Source of the DNA: Castellaniella denitrificans
GTDB lineage: Bacteria > Pseudomonadota > Gammaproteobacteria > Burkholderiales > Burkholderiaceae_B
DNA length: 64,000 nt
Reading direction: 5' to 3'
Assembly: GCF_042653765.1 (NCBI RefSeq)
Contig: NZ_JBHSEZ010000001.1
Location: forward strand, 868,001-932,000
Each line of letters starts with the position of its first letter. Position 1 is the stretch's first letter. The notes under the pieces were generated by a model, which saw only the letters and a program-made list of their open reading frames with translations, had not been told where the DNA came from and ran no database searches. Shown piece by piece: positions 41,258-49,878 of this stretch. The position numbers were made by a program, and so were the translations under genes.

Positions 41258-42676
41258 ATGCCCGCCTCCCTGGAATCACTCGACGCCCTGCTCGCGCGCC
41301 AGCGCGCCGCCTTCCGCGCGGACCCCCACCCCGGGCCGGCCGTGCGCCGGGACCGGCTGGAACGCCTGCTGCTGCTCGCCGATCGCCACGAGGCGGCATT
41401 CATCCAGGCCATCGACGCCGATTTCGGCGGCCGCAGCGCCCACGAAACCCGCCTGGCCGAACTGCTGGTCGTGCGCGCCGGCATCCGCCACGCGCTGCGG
41501 CACCTGCGCCGCTGGATGCGGGTGCGGCGGATGCCCACCGCGCCGTATTTCCGGCCCGGCCGCAACCGCCTGATGCCGCAGCCCCTGGGCGTGGTGGGCA
41601 TCATCGCCCCCTGGAACTACCCCTTCCAGCTCTCGATCGGCCCGGCGGTCGCCGCCCTGGCCGCCGGCAACCGCGTCCTCGTCAAGCCTTCGGAACTGGC
41701 GCCGCGATTCGCCGCGGCGCTCCAGGAGGCCGTCGCGGCGCACTTCGCGCCGGACGAGCTGGCCGTGGTCCAGGGCGGCGCCGAATTCGCCGACGCCTTC
41801 GCCCGCCTGCCGCTGGACCACCTGTTCTTCACCGGTTCGCCCGCCGTGGGGCGCCTGGTGGCCCGGGCCGCCGCGGAACGCCTGACCCCGGTCACGCTGG
41901 AGCTGGGCGGAAAATCCCCCGCCATCCTGGCGCCGGACTGCGACCTGGCCGACGCCGCGCGGCGGATCGCCTTCGGCAAGCTGCTGAACGCGGGCCAGAC
42001 CTGCGTCGCCCCGGATTACCTGCTGGTCCCCGCCGGCCGGGCCGACGCGGTCGCCGCGGCGCTGGCCGACGCCATCGGCCGCCTGTACCCCGGCCTCCCG
42101 GCCACGCCCGACTACTCCGCCATCCTCGGCGAACGCCACTACGCGCGGCTGGCCGGACTGGTGGAGGACGCCCGGGCGCACGGCGCCCGCGTCCTGCAAC
42201 CCGGGTGGCCGGAACGGACGGACGGCGCCGCCGCCCGCAAGTTCCCGCCGACCCTGGTCCTGGACGCGCCGCCCCAGGCCCGCCTGATGCGCGAGGAAAT
42301 CTTCGGCCCCATCCTGCCGATCCTCGAATACCGCAATCCGCAGGAAGCGATCGACCGCATCAACGCCGGCGAGCGGCCGCTCGCCCTCTACTGGTTCGGC
42401 CGGGACCCGGGACTGCGCGACCACGCGCTGCGCTCGACCCACGCCGGCGGCGTCTGCGTCAACGACTGCCTGTGGCAACTGGCCCAGGAAGCGCAGCCCT
42501 TCGGCGGCGTGGGCGCGAGCGGCTTCGGGGCCTACCACGGCCGCTGGGGATTCGACCGATTCAGCCACCTGAAGCCGGTCTTCCTCCAGAGCCGCCTCGG
42601 CGGCGCCCCCCTGTTCCATCCCCCCTACGGCAGGACTTTCGAGGCGCTGCTGGCCCTGCTCAAGAAGATCGCCTGA
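41258..42676 (+). CDS. Aldehyde dehydrogenase (coniferyl aldehyde dehydrogenase-like)
   Basis: 472 residues from ATG 41258; the open frame begins at 41207 but the earlier residues are not conserved-looking. NAD(P)-dependent ALDH fold: APWNYPFQLSIGPAV near 113, catalytic Glu215 in TLELGGKSP and nucleophile Cys249 in GQTCVAPDYLL, then EEIFGPILPI near 345 and the C-terminal FGGVGASGFGAYHG. The short form with QTCVAPDY is typical for the calB/fatty-aldehyde-type group. The following alcohol oxidase/dehydrogenase gene (16 nt away) suggests the pair turns an alcohol into its acid. Confidence 0.88.
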   Translation: MPASLESLDALLARQRAAFRADPHPGPAVRRDRLERLLLLADRHEAAFIQAIDADFGGRSAHETRLAELLVVRAGIRHALRHLRRWMRVRRMPTAPYFRPGRNRLMPQPLGVVGIIAPWNYPFQLSIGPAVAALAAGNRVLVKPSELAPRFAAALQEAVAAHFAPDELAVVQGGAEFADAFARLPLDHLFFTGSPAVGRLVARAAAERLTPVTLELGGKSPAILAPDCDLADAARRIAFGKLLNAGQTCVAPDYLLVPAGRADAVAAALADAIGRLYPGLPATPDYSAILGERHYARLAGLVEDARAHGARVLQPGWPERTDGAAARKFPPTLVLDAPPQARLMREEIFGPILPILEYRNPQEAIDRINAGERPLALYWFGRDPGLRDHALRSTHAGGVCVNDCLWQLAQEAQPFGGVGASGFGAYHGRWGFDRFSHLKPVFLQSRLGGAPLFHPPYGRTFEALLALLKKIA

Positions 42677-42692
42677 ACCCCCGGAGCACGCC

Positions 42693-44288
42693 ATGGAGAC
42701 ATTCGACTACCTGATCGTCGGCGGCGGCTCCGCCGGCTGCGTCCTGGCCGGCCGGCTGACGGAGGATCCCCGCGTCACCGCCTGCCTGCTGGAGGCGGGC
42801 GGCGACGGCACCGACCGGCTCATCCGCATCCCCGCGGGCGCGGTCGCCATGGTGCCCACCCGCTACAACAACTGGGCCTTCGAGACCGTGCCCCAGCCGG
42901 GCCTGGGCGGACGCCGGGGCTACCAGCCCAGGGGGCGCGCCCTGGGCGGCTCGTCGGCCATCAACGCCATGGTCTACGTGCGCGGGCATCCCGTCGACTA
43001 CGACGGCTGGGCCGCGCAGGGCGCCGCCGGCTGGTCCTTCGACGACGTGCTGCCCTACTTCGTCCGCAGCGAGCGCAACCAGCGCCTGGACGGCCCCCTG
43101 CACGGCCGCGAGGGACCGCTGTGGGTCTCGGACGCGCGCACGGACAACCCCTTCCACGAGGCCTTCCGCCAGGCGGCGCTGCAGGCCGGCTACCCGCTGA
43201 ACGACGACTTCAACGGCGCGCGGCAGGAGGGGCTGGGCGTCTACCAGGTGACGCAGCGGGACGGCGAACGGTGCAGCGCCGCGCACGCCTACCTGCTGCC
43301 TCACCTGGGGCGCCCCAACCTGAAGGTCGAGACCCGGGCGCGGGCGCACCGCGTCCTGTTCGACGGCGCGCGCGCCGTGGGCGTGGAATTCCGCCAGAAC
43401 GGCGCGCTGTGCACCCTGCGCGCCCGGCGCGAGGTGCTGCTGGCGGCCGGAGCGCTGCAGTCGCCCCAGCTCCTGATGCTGTCGGGCATCGGCCCCGGGG
43501 ACGCGCTCTCCCGCCTGGGCCTGCCCGTGCGCGTCCACCTGCCCGGCGTGGGCGGCAACCTGCAGGATCACCCGGACTTCGTGTTCGGCCACCGGACGCG
43601 CAGCCTGGACACATTCGGCCTGTCGTTCCGCGCGGTCCCGCGCCTGCTGCGCGAGGCCTGGCGCTACCGCCGGCGGCGCCGGGGCGCGCTGACGTCGAAT
43701 TTCGCGGAATGCGGCGGCTTCCTGCGCTCGGACCCCGCGCTGCCCGCGCCCGACCTGCAACTGCACTTCGTCGTGGCCCTGGTCGAAGACCATGCCCGCA
43801 CCCTGCGCCCGGGCCACGGCGTGTCCTGCCACGTCTGCCTGCTGCGGCCGCACAGCCGGGGCAGCCTGGGCCTGCGCAGCGCCGACCCCGAGGCCGCCCC
43901 CCTGATCGATCCAGCCTTCCTGGCCGACCCCCGGGACGTGGACGGCCTGGCGCGCGGCTTCCGCATGACGCGGCGCCTGCTGCGGGCGCCGGCCCTGGCC
44001 GCGCACCTGGGCCGCGACCTGTACACCGAAGGCGTGGAAAGCGACGAGCAGATCCGGGCCGTCCTGCGCGCCCGCGTGGACACGGTCTACCACCCGGCGG
44101 GCACCTGCCGCATGGGAACGGACGCGCTCGCCGTGGTGGACCCCCGGCTGCGGGTGCATGGCGTCCAGGGGCTGCGCGTGATCGACGCCTCGGTGATGCC
44201 CACCCTGATCGGCGGCAACACCAACGCGCCGACCCTCATGATCGCGGAAAAGGCGGTCGACCTGATCCGCGCCCCGGACCCCGGCTGA
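42693..44288 (+). CDS. GMC family FAD-dependent alcohol dehydrogenase
   Basis: 531 residues, ATG 42693. FAD-binding GGGSAGCVLAGRL at residues 10-22, GMC signature 1 GRALGGSSAINAMVYVRGHP near 82-101, signature 2 GALQSPQLLMLSGIGP near 252, and the catalytic pair His467 (HPAGTCRMG) and the Asn near 508 in GGNTNAPTLMIAEKA. Length and motifs match AlkJ/choline dehydrogenase-type enzymes, which pass electrons to the respiratory chain and oxidise primary alcohols to aldehydes. Probably forms a two-gene operon with the aldehyde dehydrogenase under the divergent AraC regulator. Confidence 0.9.
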   Translation: METFDYLIVGGGSAGCVLAGRLTEDPRVTACLLEAGGDGTDRLIRIPAGAVAMVPTRYNNWAFETVPQPGLGGRRGYQPRGRALGGSSAINAMVYVRGHPVDYDGWAAQGAAGWSFDDVLPYFVRSERNQRLDGPLHGREGPLWVSDARTDNPFHEAFRQAALQAGYPLNDDFNGARQEGLGVYQVTQRDGERCSAAHAYLLPHLGRPNLKVETRARAHRVLFDGARAVGVEFRQNGALCTLRARREVLLAAGALQSPQLLMLSGIGPGDALSRLGLPVRVHLPGVGGNLQDHPDFVFGHRTRSLDTFGLSFRAVPRLLREAWRYRRRRRGALTSNFAECGGFLRSDPALPAPDLQLHFVVALVEDHARTLRPGHGVSCHVCLLRPHSRGSLGLRSADPEAAPLIDPAFLADPRDVDGLARGFRMTRRLLRAPALAAHLGRDLYTEGVESDEQIRAVLRARVDTVYHPAGTCRMGTDALAVVDPRLRVHGVQGLRVIDASVMPTLIGGNTNAPTLMIAEKAVDLIRAPDPG

Positions 44289-44289
44289 C

Positions 44290-44655
44290 CTATTTCTTCA
44301 GTTCGACGATCCGGTACTGGCCGCCGGCGCGCTCGGCCGTGAATTCGACCCGGTCGCCCACCGCGATCCCGGCCAGCAGCGCCGGATCGACGTGGTAGAC
44401 CAGGGTCATGGCGGGCAGATCCAGCTTGTCGATGGCGCCGTGGCGGATGGCGATCTTGCCGGCGGGAGCGTTCACCCGCACCACCTCGCCGCTGGCGCGG
44501 GCCTGGACGGGCTCCGCCGCGCGCGCCGCGCCGGGCAGGCTCCAGGCGCCGGCCGCCGCCAGCGCCAGCGCGCCCGGCGACACGGCCGCCCCGCCCGCCA
44601 CGGGCAGGGCGCAGGCGAGCGCCAGGAACCGGGTCCGCAAGACACGAAAACGCAT
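44290..44655 (-). CDS. CusF-domain copper-binding protein
   Basis: 121 residues, ATG 44655. A long hydrophobic, Ala-rich leader (~46 residues ending GAARAAEP) precedes a CusF-type OB-fold: ASGEVVRVNAPAGKIAIRHGAIDKLDLPAMTLVYHV, where His, Met and the conserved LDLPAMT region correspond to the Cu(I)/Ag(I) site of CusF. Likely a periplasmic metal-binding protein. No Cus efflux genes are adjacent; it ends 1 nt from the convergent GMC gene and is divergent from the GNAT gene. Confidence 0.8.
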   Translation of the reverse strand: MRFRVLRTRFLALACALPVAGGAAVSPGALALAAAGAWSLPGAARAAEPVQARASGEVVRVNAPAGKIAIRHGAIDKLDLPAMTLVYHVDPALLAGIAVGDRVEFTAERAGGQYRIVELKK

Positions 44656-44733
44656 GGGCTAAACTCCTGTCTGTTTCCCCGGCGACACGTCGCCGGGGCG
44701 TTCCCAGCATACCGCGAAACAGAGAAGAATCCC

Positions 44734-45246
44734 TTGCCCGCTCCCGCCCCCGTCCCCGGTTACGACCTGCGGCCCGCCGCCGAATCCGACATCCCGGCCA
44801 TCCACGCCCTGATGCGCGAAATGGCCGAATTCGAGAAACTGACCGACATCTTCCAGGCCACGCACGACAGCCTGCGGCAGAGCTTCTTCGGTCCGGAACC
44901 GGCCGCCCGCTGCCTGGTCATCACGACCGCCGGGGACCCGGCCACGGCCATCGCCTACATCATGTGGTTCCACAACTATTCCAGCTTCCTGGACCGGCGC
45001 GGCCTGTACCTGGAGGACGTGTACATCACCCCCGCCCACCGGGGACGCGGCCTGGGCGGCTGGGTGCTCAGGCACCTGGCGGCGCTGGCCGTGGAACTGG
45101 GCTGCGGCCGCTTCGAATGGGTGGTGCTGGACTGGAACCAGAACGCCATCGATTTCTACAAGCACCACGGCGGCGAGATCCTGGACGACTGGCGCGTCGT
45201 GCGCGTCACCGGCGATGCCCTGCTGCGGCTCGCCGGCCAGGCCTGA
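44734..45246 (+). CDS. GNAT family N-acetyltransferase
   Basis: 170 residues. Start is TTG at 44734, placed by AGAGAAG 7 nt upstream; the long open frame upstream (from 44392) overlaps the CusF gene on the other strand and is not coding. GNAT fold with acetyl-CoA-binding loop RGRGLGGWVLRHLA near 100-113 (pattern RxxGxG), preceded by YLEDVYITPAHRG, and C-terminal WNQNAIDFYKHHGGEI. The closest remembered group is the spermidine/diamine or thialysine acetyltransferase type; the actual substrate is unknown. Confidence 0.85.
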   Translation: MPAPAPVPGYDLRPAAESDIPAIHALMREMAEFEKLTDIFQATHDSLRQSFFGPEPAARCLVITTAGDPATAIAYIMWFHNYSSFLDRRGLYLEDVYITPAHRGRGLGGWVLRHLAALAVELGCGRFEWVVLDWNQNAIDFYKHHGGEILDDWRVVRVTGDALLRLAGQA

Positions 45247-45281
45247 ACCGCCCCTTCCAGCATCCTCATCGGGAGCCTTCC

Positions 45282-45833
45282 ATGTCGATCCGCGTCTCCA
45301 TCGTATCCACCCGCACCGGCGACGACGGCACCACCGGCCTGGGCGACAAGACCCGCGTGCCCAAGGACGCCCCGCGCATCGCGGCGCTGGGCGACGTGGA
45401 CGAGCTGAACAGCGCCATCGGCCTGTGGCGCGCCGCGTCCCCGCCCGCCGAAGTCGACGCCCTGCTGGGCCGCATCCAGCACGACCTGTTCGACCTGGGC
45501 GGGGAACTCTGCATCCCGGGCTGGACGGCGCTGAAGGACGATCACGTCCTGCGTCTGGACGAGGCCCTGGGGTACTACAACGCCGAACTGGGTCCGCTGC
45601 AGGAATTCATCCTGCCCGGCGGCTGCCCGGCCGCCGCGCACGCCCACATGGCGCGCACCATCGCCCGCCGGGCCGAGCGGTCCGTGGTGGCGCTGTCCCG
45701 CCAGGAAACGGTGAATCCGCCCGTGCTGCGCTACCTGAACCGCCTGTCGGACCTGTGCTTCGTGCTGGCGCGCTACCTGAACCGCGCGGCGGGCGTGCCG
45801 GACATCCTATGGGAGCGCGACGATCAGCGCTGA
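45282..45833 (+). CDS. PduO-type cob(I)alamin adenosyltransferase
   Basis: 183 residues, ATG 45282 with GGGAG upstream. N-terminal ATP-binding segment TRTGDDGTTGLGDKTRVPKD (residues 10-29), then DVDELNSAIGL, FILPGGCPAAAHAHMARTIARRAERSVVAL near 110-140 and YLNRLSDLCFVLARYLN near 155. Converts cob(I)alamin and ATP to adenosylcobalamin. It follows the GNAT gene by 35 nt; its last 10 nt overlap the convergent CMD gene. Confidence 0.92.
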   Translation: MSIRVSIVSTRTGDDGTTGLGDKTRVPKDAPRIAALGDVDELNSAIGLWRAASPPAEVDALLGRIQHDLFDLGGELCIPGWTALKDDHVLRLDEALGYYNAELGPLQEFILPGGCPAAAHAHMARTIARRAERSVVALSRQETVNPPVLRYLNRLSDLCFVLARYLNRAAGVPDILWERDDQR

Positions 45834-46351
45834 TCGTCGGAATGCACCTGCAGCGCTTCCAGGAAGCGCGACACCATGTTGTAGGCCGCGACGGTGGCCG
45901 TCAGCTCGACCAGTTCCCGGTCCGGGAAATGCCGCCGCACGGCCTGGAACACGGCGTCGGGCACCTGCACGGTGCGCGTCATCGCGTCGGCGTAGGCCAG
46001 CACCGCCCGTTCGCGCGCGTCGAAGCGGTCCGCCGGGATCTCGTCCAGCGCCAGGGCGTCGAGCTGGTCCTGCCGCAACCCCTCGCGCAGGGCGATGGGC
46101 GCGTGCTGGTCGGCCTCGTAGGGCGCGCGGTTCAGGTGCGCGATGCGCATGATGACCAGTTCGCGGATCGCGCCGTCCAGGGCGCAGCGGTGGCGGATGG
46201 CGGTCAGGTAGTTCAGCCAGCCTTCGGCCGCCGGGGGGCTGTGCAGCAGCATCTGGTACAGGTGCAGCACGCTGCCGCGCTCGGCGACGATGCGATCCGC
46301 GAGCGCGGCGGCCTCGCCCCGACTCAGGTCGGCGTAGTCGATTCGGGCCAT
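45824..46351 (-). CDS. Carboxymuconolactone decarboxylase/AhpD-like family protein
   Basis: 175 residues, ATG 46351. Helical fold with the CMD/AhpD pattern ALDGAIRELVIMRIAHLNRAPYEADQHAPIA near residues 58-88. The CxxC redox pair of AhpD is absent here (RAPYE in place of Cys-x-x-Cys), so a peroxidase-reductase role is unlikely. Function unknown. Separated by ~90 nt from the aminotransferase gene upstream on the same strand. Confidence 0.8.
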   Translation of the reverse strand: MARIDYADLSRGEAAALADRIVAERGSVLHLYQMLLHSPPAAEGWLNYLTAIRHRCALDGAIRELVIMRIAHLNRAPYEADQHAPIALREGLRQDQLDALALDEIPADRFDARERAVLAYADAMTRTVQVPDAVFQAVRRHFPDRELVELTATVAAYNMVSRFLEALQVHSDDQR

Positions 46352-46442
46352 GAAGGTCTCCGTGGGGTCTGCGTGGGGTTTCCGTGGCGCCTCCCGGCCG
46401 GCGGACCGGAGGGAGGGAAAGAAGAACGGCCGGGCGCGCGCG

Positions 46443-47774
46443 TCATGCGCGGACGGGCAGGACCTGGCGCACCGTGCGGTCCAGGCGGGCGACGATCTCG
46501 TCGATGTCCGCCGCCGTGCAGATGAAGGGCGGCGCCAGCAGCACGTGATCCCCGTGGACGCCGTCGACGGTGCCGCCCATGGGATACATCATCAGGCCGT
46601 TTTCCATGGCCTGGCGCTTCAGGCGCGCGTGCGTCTTCAGGGCCGGGTCCAGCACGGACTTGTCGGCCCGGTCGCGCACGAATTCCACGCCCACGAACAG
46701 GCCGCGTCCGCGCACGTCGCCGACGTTGGGGTGATCGGCGAAGACTTCGCGCAGGCGCGCCCGCAACTGTTCGCCGCGCGCCAGGACGTTGGCCAGCAGG
46801 CCGTCGCGCCGGATCACCCGCTGCACCGCCAGGGCGGCGGCGCAGGCCGTGGCGTGGCCCATGTAGGTATGGCCGTGCTGGAAGAAGCCGCTGCCATTCA
46901 CGATGGTGTCGTAGACCCGGCGGCTGGCCAGCATGGCGCCGATGGGCTGGTAGCCCGCCCCCAGGCCCTTGGCGATGGCCAGGATGTCCGGGGCGACGCC
47001 ATCCTCGGCGCAGGCGTACAGGTGGCCGGTGCGCCCCATGCCGGACATGACTTCGTCCAGGATCAGCAGCACGCCGTGCCGGTCGCAGACCTCGCGGATG
47101 CGGCGCAAATAGGTGCGCACCGGCGGCAGCGCGCCCGCGGTGGCGCCGACCACGGTTTCCGCCACGAAGGCCGCGACCCGGCCCGCGCCGATCTCCAGGA
47201 TCTTCCGCTCCAGCTCATCGGCCAGGCGGGAGGCGTATTGTTCCTCGGTTTCGCCGGGCCGCTGGTCGCGGTAGGCGTAGCAGGGCGAGACGTGATGCGC
47301 GGGCGCCAGCAGCGGCAGGAAGGGCTGGCGCCGCCAGGCGTTGCCGCCGATGGCCAGCGCGCCCAGCGTGTTGCCGTGGTAGCTCTGGCGGCGGGCGATG
47401 AACTGGCTGCGCTCCGTCTCCCCGCGTTCGACGAAATACTGGCGGGCGAGCTTCAGCGACGCCTCGATCGCCTCGGACCCGCCGGACACGAAATACACGT
47501 GGTCCAGATCGCCCGGGGCCTCTTCGGCCAGGAAGTCCGCCAGGTCCTCGCAGGCCTGGGTGGTGAAGAAGGACGAATGGGCATAGGCCACCTGGTCGAG
47601 CTGCGCCTTGATGGCGGCGATCACGTCGGGATGCCCGTGCCCCAGGCAGGACACGGCCGCCCCGCCCGAGGCATCCAGATACTCGCGGCCGTCCTGGTCG
47701 AACAGGGAAATCCCCTGGCCGCGCACGGCGCGCTTCAGCGTATGCTGGGGATTGCGATGGAATACGTGGGTCAT
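46443..47774 (-). CDS. Class III PLP-dependent aminotransferase
   Basis: 443 residues from ATG 47774 (MTHVFHRN); a further in-frame start at 47789 is possible. Class III features: SGGSEAIEASLKLARQY near 98, SYHGNTLGALAIGG, LILDEVMSGMGRTG near 238 with the PLP-binding Asp, and the Schiff-base Lys269 in AIAKGLGAGYQPIGAM. Moves an amino group, probably of an omega-amino acid or amine, to a keto acid. Divergent from the RpiR gene at 47860, which may regulate it. Confidence 0.9.
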   Translation of the reverse strand: MTHVFHRNPQHTLKRAVRGQGISLFDQDGREYLDASGGAAVSCLGHGHPDVIAAIKAQLDQVAYAHSSFFTTQACEDLADFLAEEAPGDLDHVYFVSGGSEAIEASLKLARQYFVERGETERSQFIARRQSYHGNTLGALAIGGNAWRRQPFLPLLAPAHHVSPCYAYRDQRPGETEEQYASRLADELERKILEIGAGRVAAFVAETVVGATAGALPPVRTYLRRIREVCDRHGVLLILDEVMSGMGRTGHLYACAEDGVAPDILAIAKGLGAGYQPIGAMLASRRVYDTIVNGSGFFQHGHTYMGHATACAAALAVQRVIRRDGLLANVLARGEQLRARLREVFADHPNVGDVRGRGLFVGVEFVRDRADKSVLDPALKTHARLKRQAMENGLMMYPMGGTVDGVHGDHVLLAPPFICTAADIDEIVARLDRTVRQVLPVRA

Positions 47775-47859
47775 GGCATGGCTCAACAAATGTTTCTCAT
47801 ATCATAGATCACGCAACGTATAATTCAAATCCTGGCCAATCAGTTTTTTCGTACCTGTC

Positions 47860-48723
47860 ATGTCGGCACCACACTCGCTGGACGAACTCACCCGCCACAT
47901 CCAGTCCCGGTATCCGGACCTCAGCCCCCAGTTCCAGGCGGGCGCACGCTACCTGATCGATCATCCGACCCAGGTCTCGACGCTGTCGGCGCGCAAGCTG
48001 GCCGCCCTGGCCGGCGTGCAGCCGGCCACGCTGGTGCGGCTGGCCCAGCACCTGGGCTACGCGGGCTGGGACGCCCTGAAGACCGTCTTCACCCAGGAGC
48101 TCCACCCGCCGGGCGCCTACGCGGCGCGCGCGCTGTCCCTGGTCCACCGGCCGGAATCCGACCAGGCCGCCTGGCAGGCCACCATCCAGCAGCAGGTCCT
48201 CGACCTGCAGGCGCTGGAACCCGCCAACCAGGCCGCCATGACCCGGGCGGTGGCCCTGCTGGCCGGCGCCGGGCGCATCGTGATCGCCGGATTCCGGTCC
48301 TGCTACCCGGCGGCCTTCAGCCTGCGCTACCTGTGCAGCCTGTTCCGCCCCGACGTGCACCTGCTGCACAACACCGGCGGCACCCTGAGCCTGGACACGC
48401 ACCACCTGCGGCCCGAGGACACCGCGGTCCTGATCGGCTACGCGCCCTATTCCCGCGAGCTCGTCGAACTGGCCGAGGCGCTGCGGCCCCAGGGCTGCCG
48501 CGTGCTGGCCCTGTGCGACAGCCAGCTCGCGCCGATGGCGCTGCACGCCGACTGCGTGCTGACCTTCTCCACCCAGGGGCATTCGTTCTTTCCGACCACC
48601 GTGGCCCTCCAGGCGCTGGTGGAAATGCTGGCCCGGCAACTGCTGGTCCACCACGGCGAATCCGCCCTGGCCGAACTGAGCCGCACCGAGGCCCGCCTCC
48701 ACGCCTCCGGCGCCTACCGCTGA
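47860..48723 (+). CDS. MurR/RpiR family regulator with SIS domain
   Basis: 287 residues, ATG 47860. N-terminal RpiR-type helix-turn-helix (TLSARKLAALAGVQPATLVRLAQHLGYAGWDALK, ~45-78) and C-terminal SIS sugar/phosphate-binding fold (RIVIAGFRSCYPAAFSLRYL near 143). No clear ribosome-binding site. It lies in the 85-nt divergent arrangement with the aminotransferase and is followed 7 nt later by the C45-type gene, so these three probably form one regulon. Confidence 0.88.
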   Translation: MSAPHSLDELTRHIQSRYPDLSPQFQAGARYLIDHPTQVSTLSARKLAALAGVQPATLVRLAQHLGYAGWDALKTVFTQELHPPGAYAARALSLVHRPESDQAAWQATIQQQVLDLQALEPANQAAMTRAVALLAGAGRIVIAGFRSCYPAAFSLRYLCSLFRPDVHLLHNTGGTLSLDTHHLRPEDTAVLIGYAPYSRELVELAEALRPQGCRVLALCDSQLAPMALHADCVLTFSTQGHSFFPTTVALQALVEMLARQLLVHHGESALAELSRTEARLHASGAYR

Positions 48724-48730
48724 ACATTCC

Positions 48731-49777
48731 ATGAGCGACGAGTCTTCCATGCCGACCGATCCCCGCCCGCCCGAACTGCACTGGGTCGAGGCCCGCGGTT
48801 CCCACCACGACGTCGGCCGCGCCCTGGGGCGCTGGGGGGCCGAGGCCTGCCACCGCCACCTGGTCCGCTCGGAAGCCTGGGCGCAGGTCATGGCCTGCCG
48901 CGGCCGGCCGGAGATCCCGGCCATGCGGACGCTGCTGCGCCAGGCCTTTCCCTGGATCGAGGACGAACTGGCCGGCCTGGCCGAAGGCCTGGACCTGCCG
49001 CCGGACGAGGTCTTCCTGTGGAACTGCCGCGGCGACCTGTGGGCGCTGGCGCCGGACGGCTGCACCACGGTGCTGGCGCCGCGGCGCCTGAGCCACAACG
49101 AGGACGGCGATCCCGGCTTCGCCGGCGCCTGCGGCCTGGCCGAGGTGTGGCCGTCCGGCGCGCCCGCCTTCGTGTCCTTCGTCTACCCGGGCTCGCTGCC
49201 CGGCCACACCTTCGCCGTCAACGAAACGGGCCTGGCGATGACGGTCAACAACATCCGCGCCCGCCGGACCGGGGCGGGGATGCCCCGCATGGTCCTGACC
49301 CGCGCGCTGCTGGCCGCCGGCTCGGCCGGCGAGGCGGTGTCGATCCTGCGGGCGCACCCGCGCATGGGTGCGTTCCACCTGGGCCTGGGGCAGGCCGGGG
49401 AATCGCAGACCTGGAGCGTGGAATTCAGCCGGGCGGCCGTGTCCGTCCGTCCCGTGGCGCGGGCTCCGCTGCTGCATGCCAACCATGCCGTTCACGAAGC
49501 CCAGGACGACCTGCCGCAGGTGATCACCGCCTCGTCGGCGCACCGCCAGGCGCGCGGCGAGGCCCTGCTGGCGCAGGGCGCGGAAGCGCTGGCGATCCTG
49601 GCCGACACGGGCGACGCCGCCGAACCGATCCTGCGGCGTTCGCCCGGCGACACCGACCAGGAAAACACCCTGGCCACCGCCGACATCGACCTGAACGAAA
49701 ACACGGCCCGCTGGGCCGTGTACGCCCCCGGCGCGGCCGAACCGCACTACCGCTTCGAGGGATTAAACAGGACATAG
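48731..49777 (+). CDS. C45-family acyltransferase/amidase-like protein (Ntn hydrolase)
   Basis: 348 residues, ATG 48731, with a second ATG 18 nt in. Resembles the acyl-CoA:6-aminopenicillanate acyltransferase (peptidase C45) family: the autoproteolytic nucleophile would be Cys111 in PDGCTTVLAPRR, followed by GHTFAVNETGLAMTVNNIRA and HANHAVHEAQ. Members cleave themselves and hydrolyse or transfer acyl-amide groups. Coupled to the RpiR regulator and close to a class III aminotransferase, it may release an amine that the aminotransferase consumes (inference). A hairpin overlaps its stop codon. Confidence 0.78.
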   Translation: MSDESSMPTDPRPPELHWVEARGSHHDVGRALGRWGAEACHRHLVRSEAWAQVMACRGRPEIPAMRTLLRQAFPWIEDELAGLAEGLDLPPDEVFLWNCRGDLWALAPDGCTTVLAPRRLSHNEDGDPGFAGACGLAEVWPSGAPAFVSFVYPGSLPGHTFAVNETGLAMTVNNIRARRTGAGMPRMVLTRALLAAGSAGEAVSILRAHPRMGAFHLGLGQAGESQTWSVEFSRAAVSVRPVARAPLLHANHAVHEAQDDLPQVITASSAHRQARGEALLAQGAEALAILADTGDAAEPILRRSPGDTDQENTLATADIDLNENTARWAVYAPGAAEPHYRFEGLNRT

Positions 49778-49801
49778 GCCAGTCCCTGCGGACTGACCTA
49801 T
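49774..49801. terminator. Hairpin at the C45 gene stop codon
   Basis: ATAGGCCAGTCC (49774-49785) and GGACTGACCTAT (49790-49801) form a 12-bp stem with one mismatch and a 4-nt loop. The stem includes the stop codon. No T tract on either strand. Probably ends or stabilises the + strand message, and may also serve the convergent cytochrome c gene. Confidence 0.55.
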
Positions 49802-49816
49802 GCCTGGAGAATCCGA

Positions 49817-49832
49817 GCCGCTTGCAAGCGGC
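49817..49832. repeat. Perfect 16-bp palindrome between C45 gene and cytochrome c gene
   Basis: GCCGCTTGCAAGCGGC is fully self-complementary with no loop. It lies 16 nt after the hairpin at the C45 stop, in the 101-nt convergent gap that contains no gene. A role as second transcription stop or protein site cannot be decided. Confidence 0.45.
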
Positions 49833-49878
49833 GAGGCGGAGAGATGCCGCAATCCGAAGCGGGCGCCTCGCGGGGGGC

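Noticed and set aside
45824..46351. PcaC (4-carboxymuconolactone decarboxylase) as part of the pca set
   Set aside because: The protein is 175 residues, far from the pcaIJF genes, and has a general CMD/AhpD-like pattern only.
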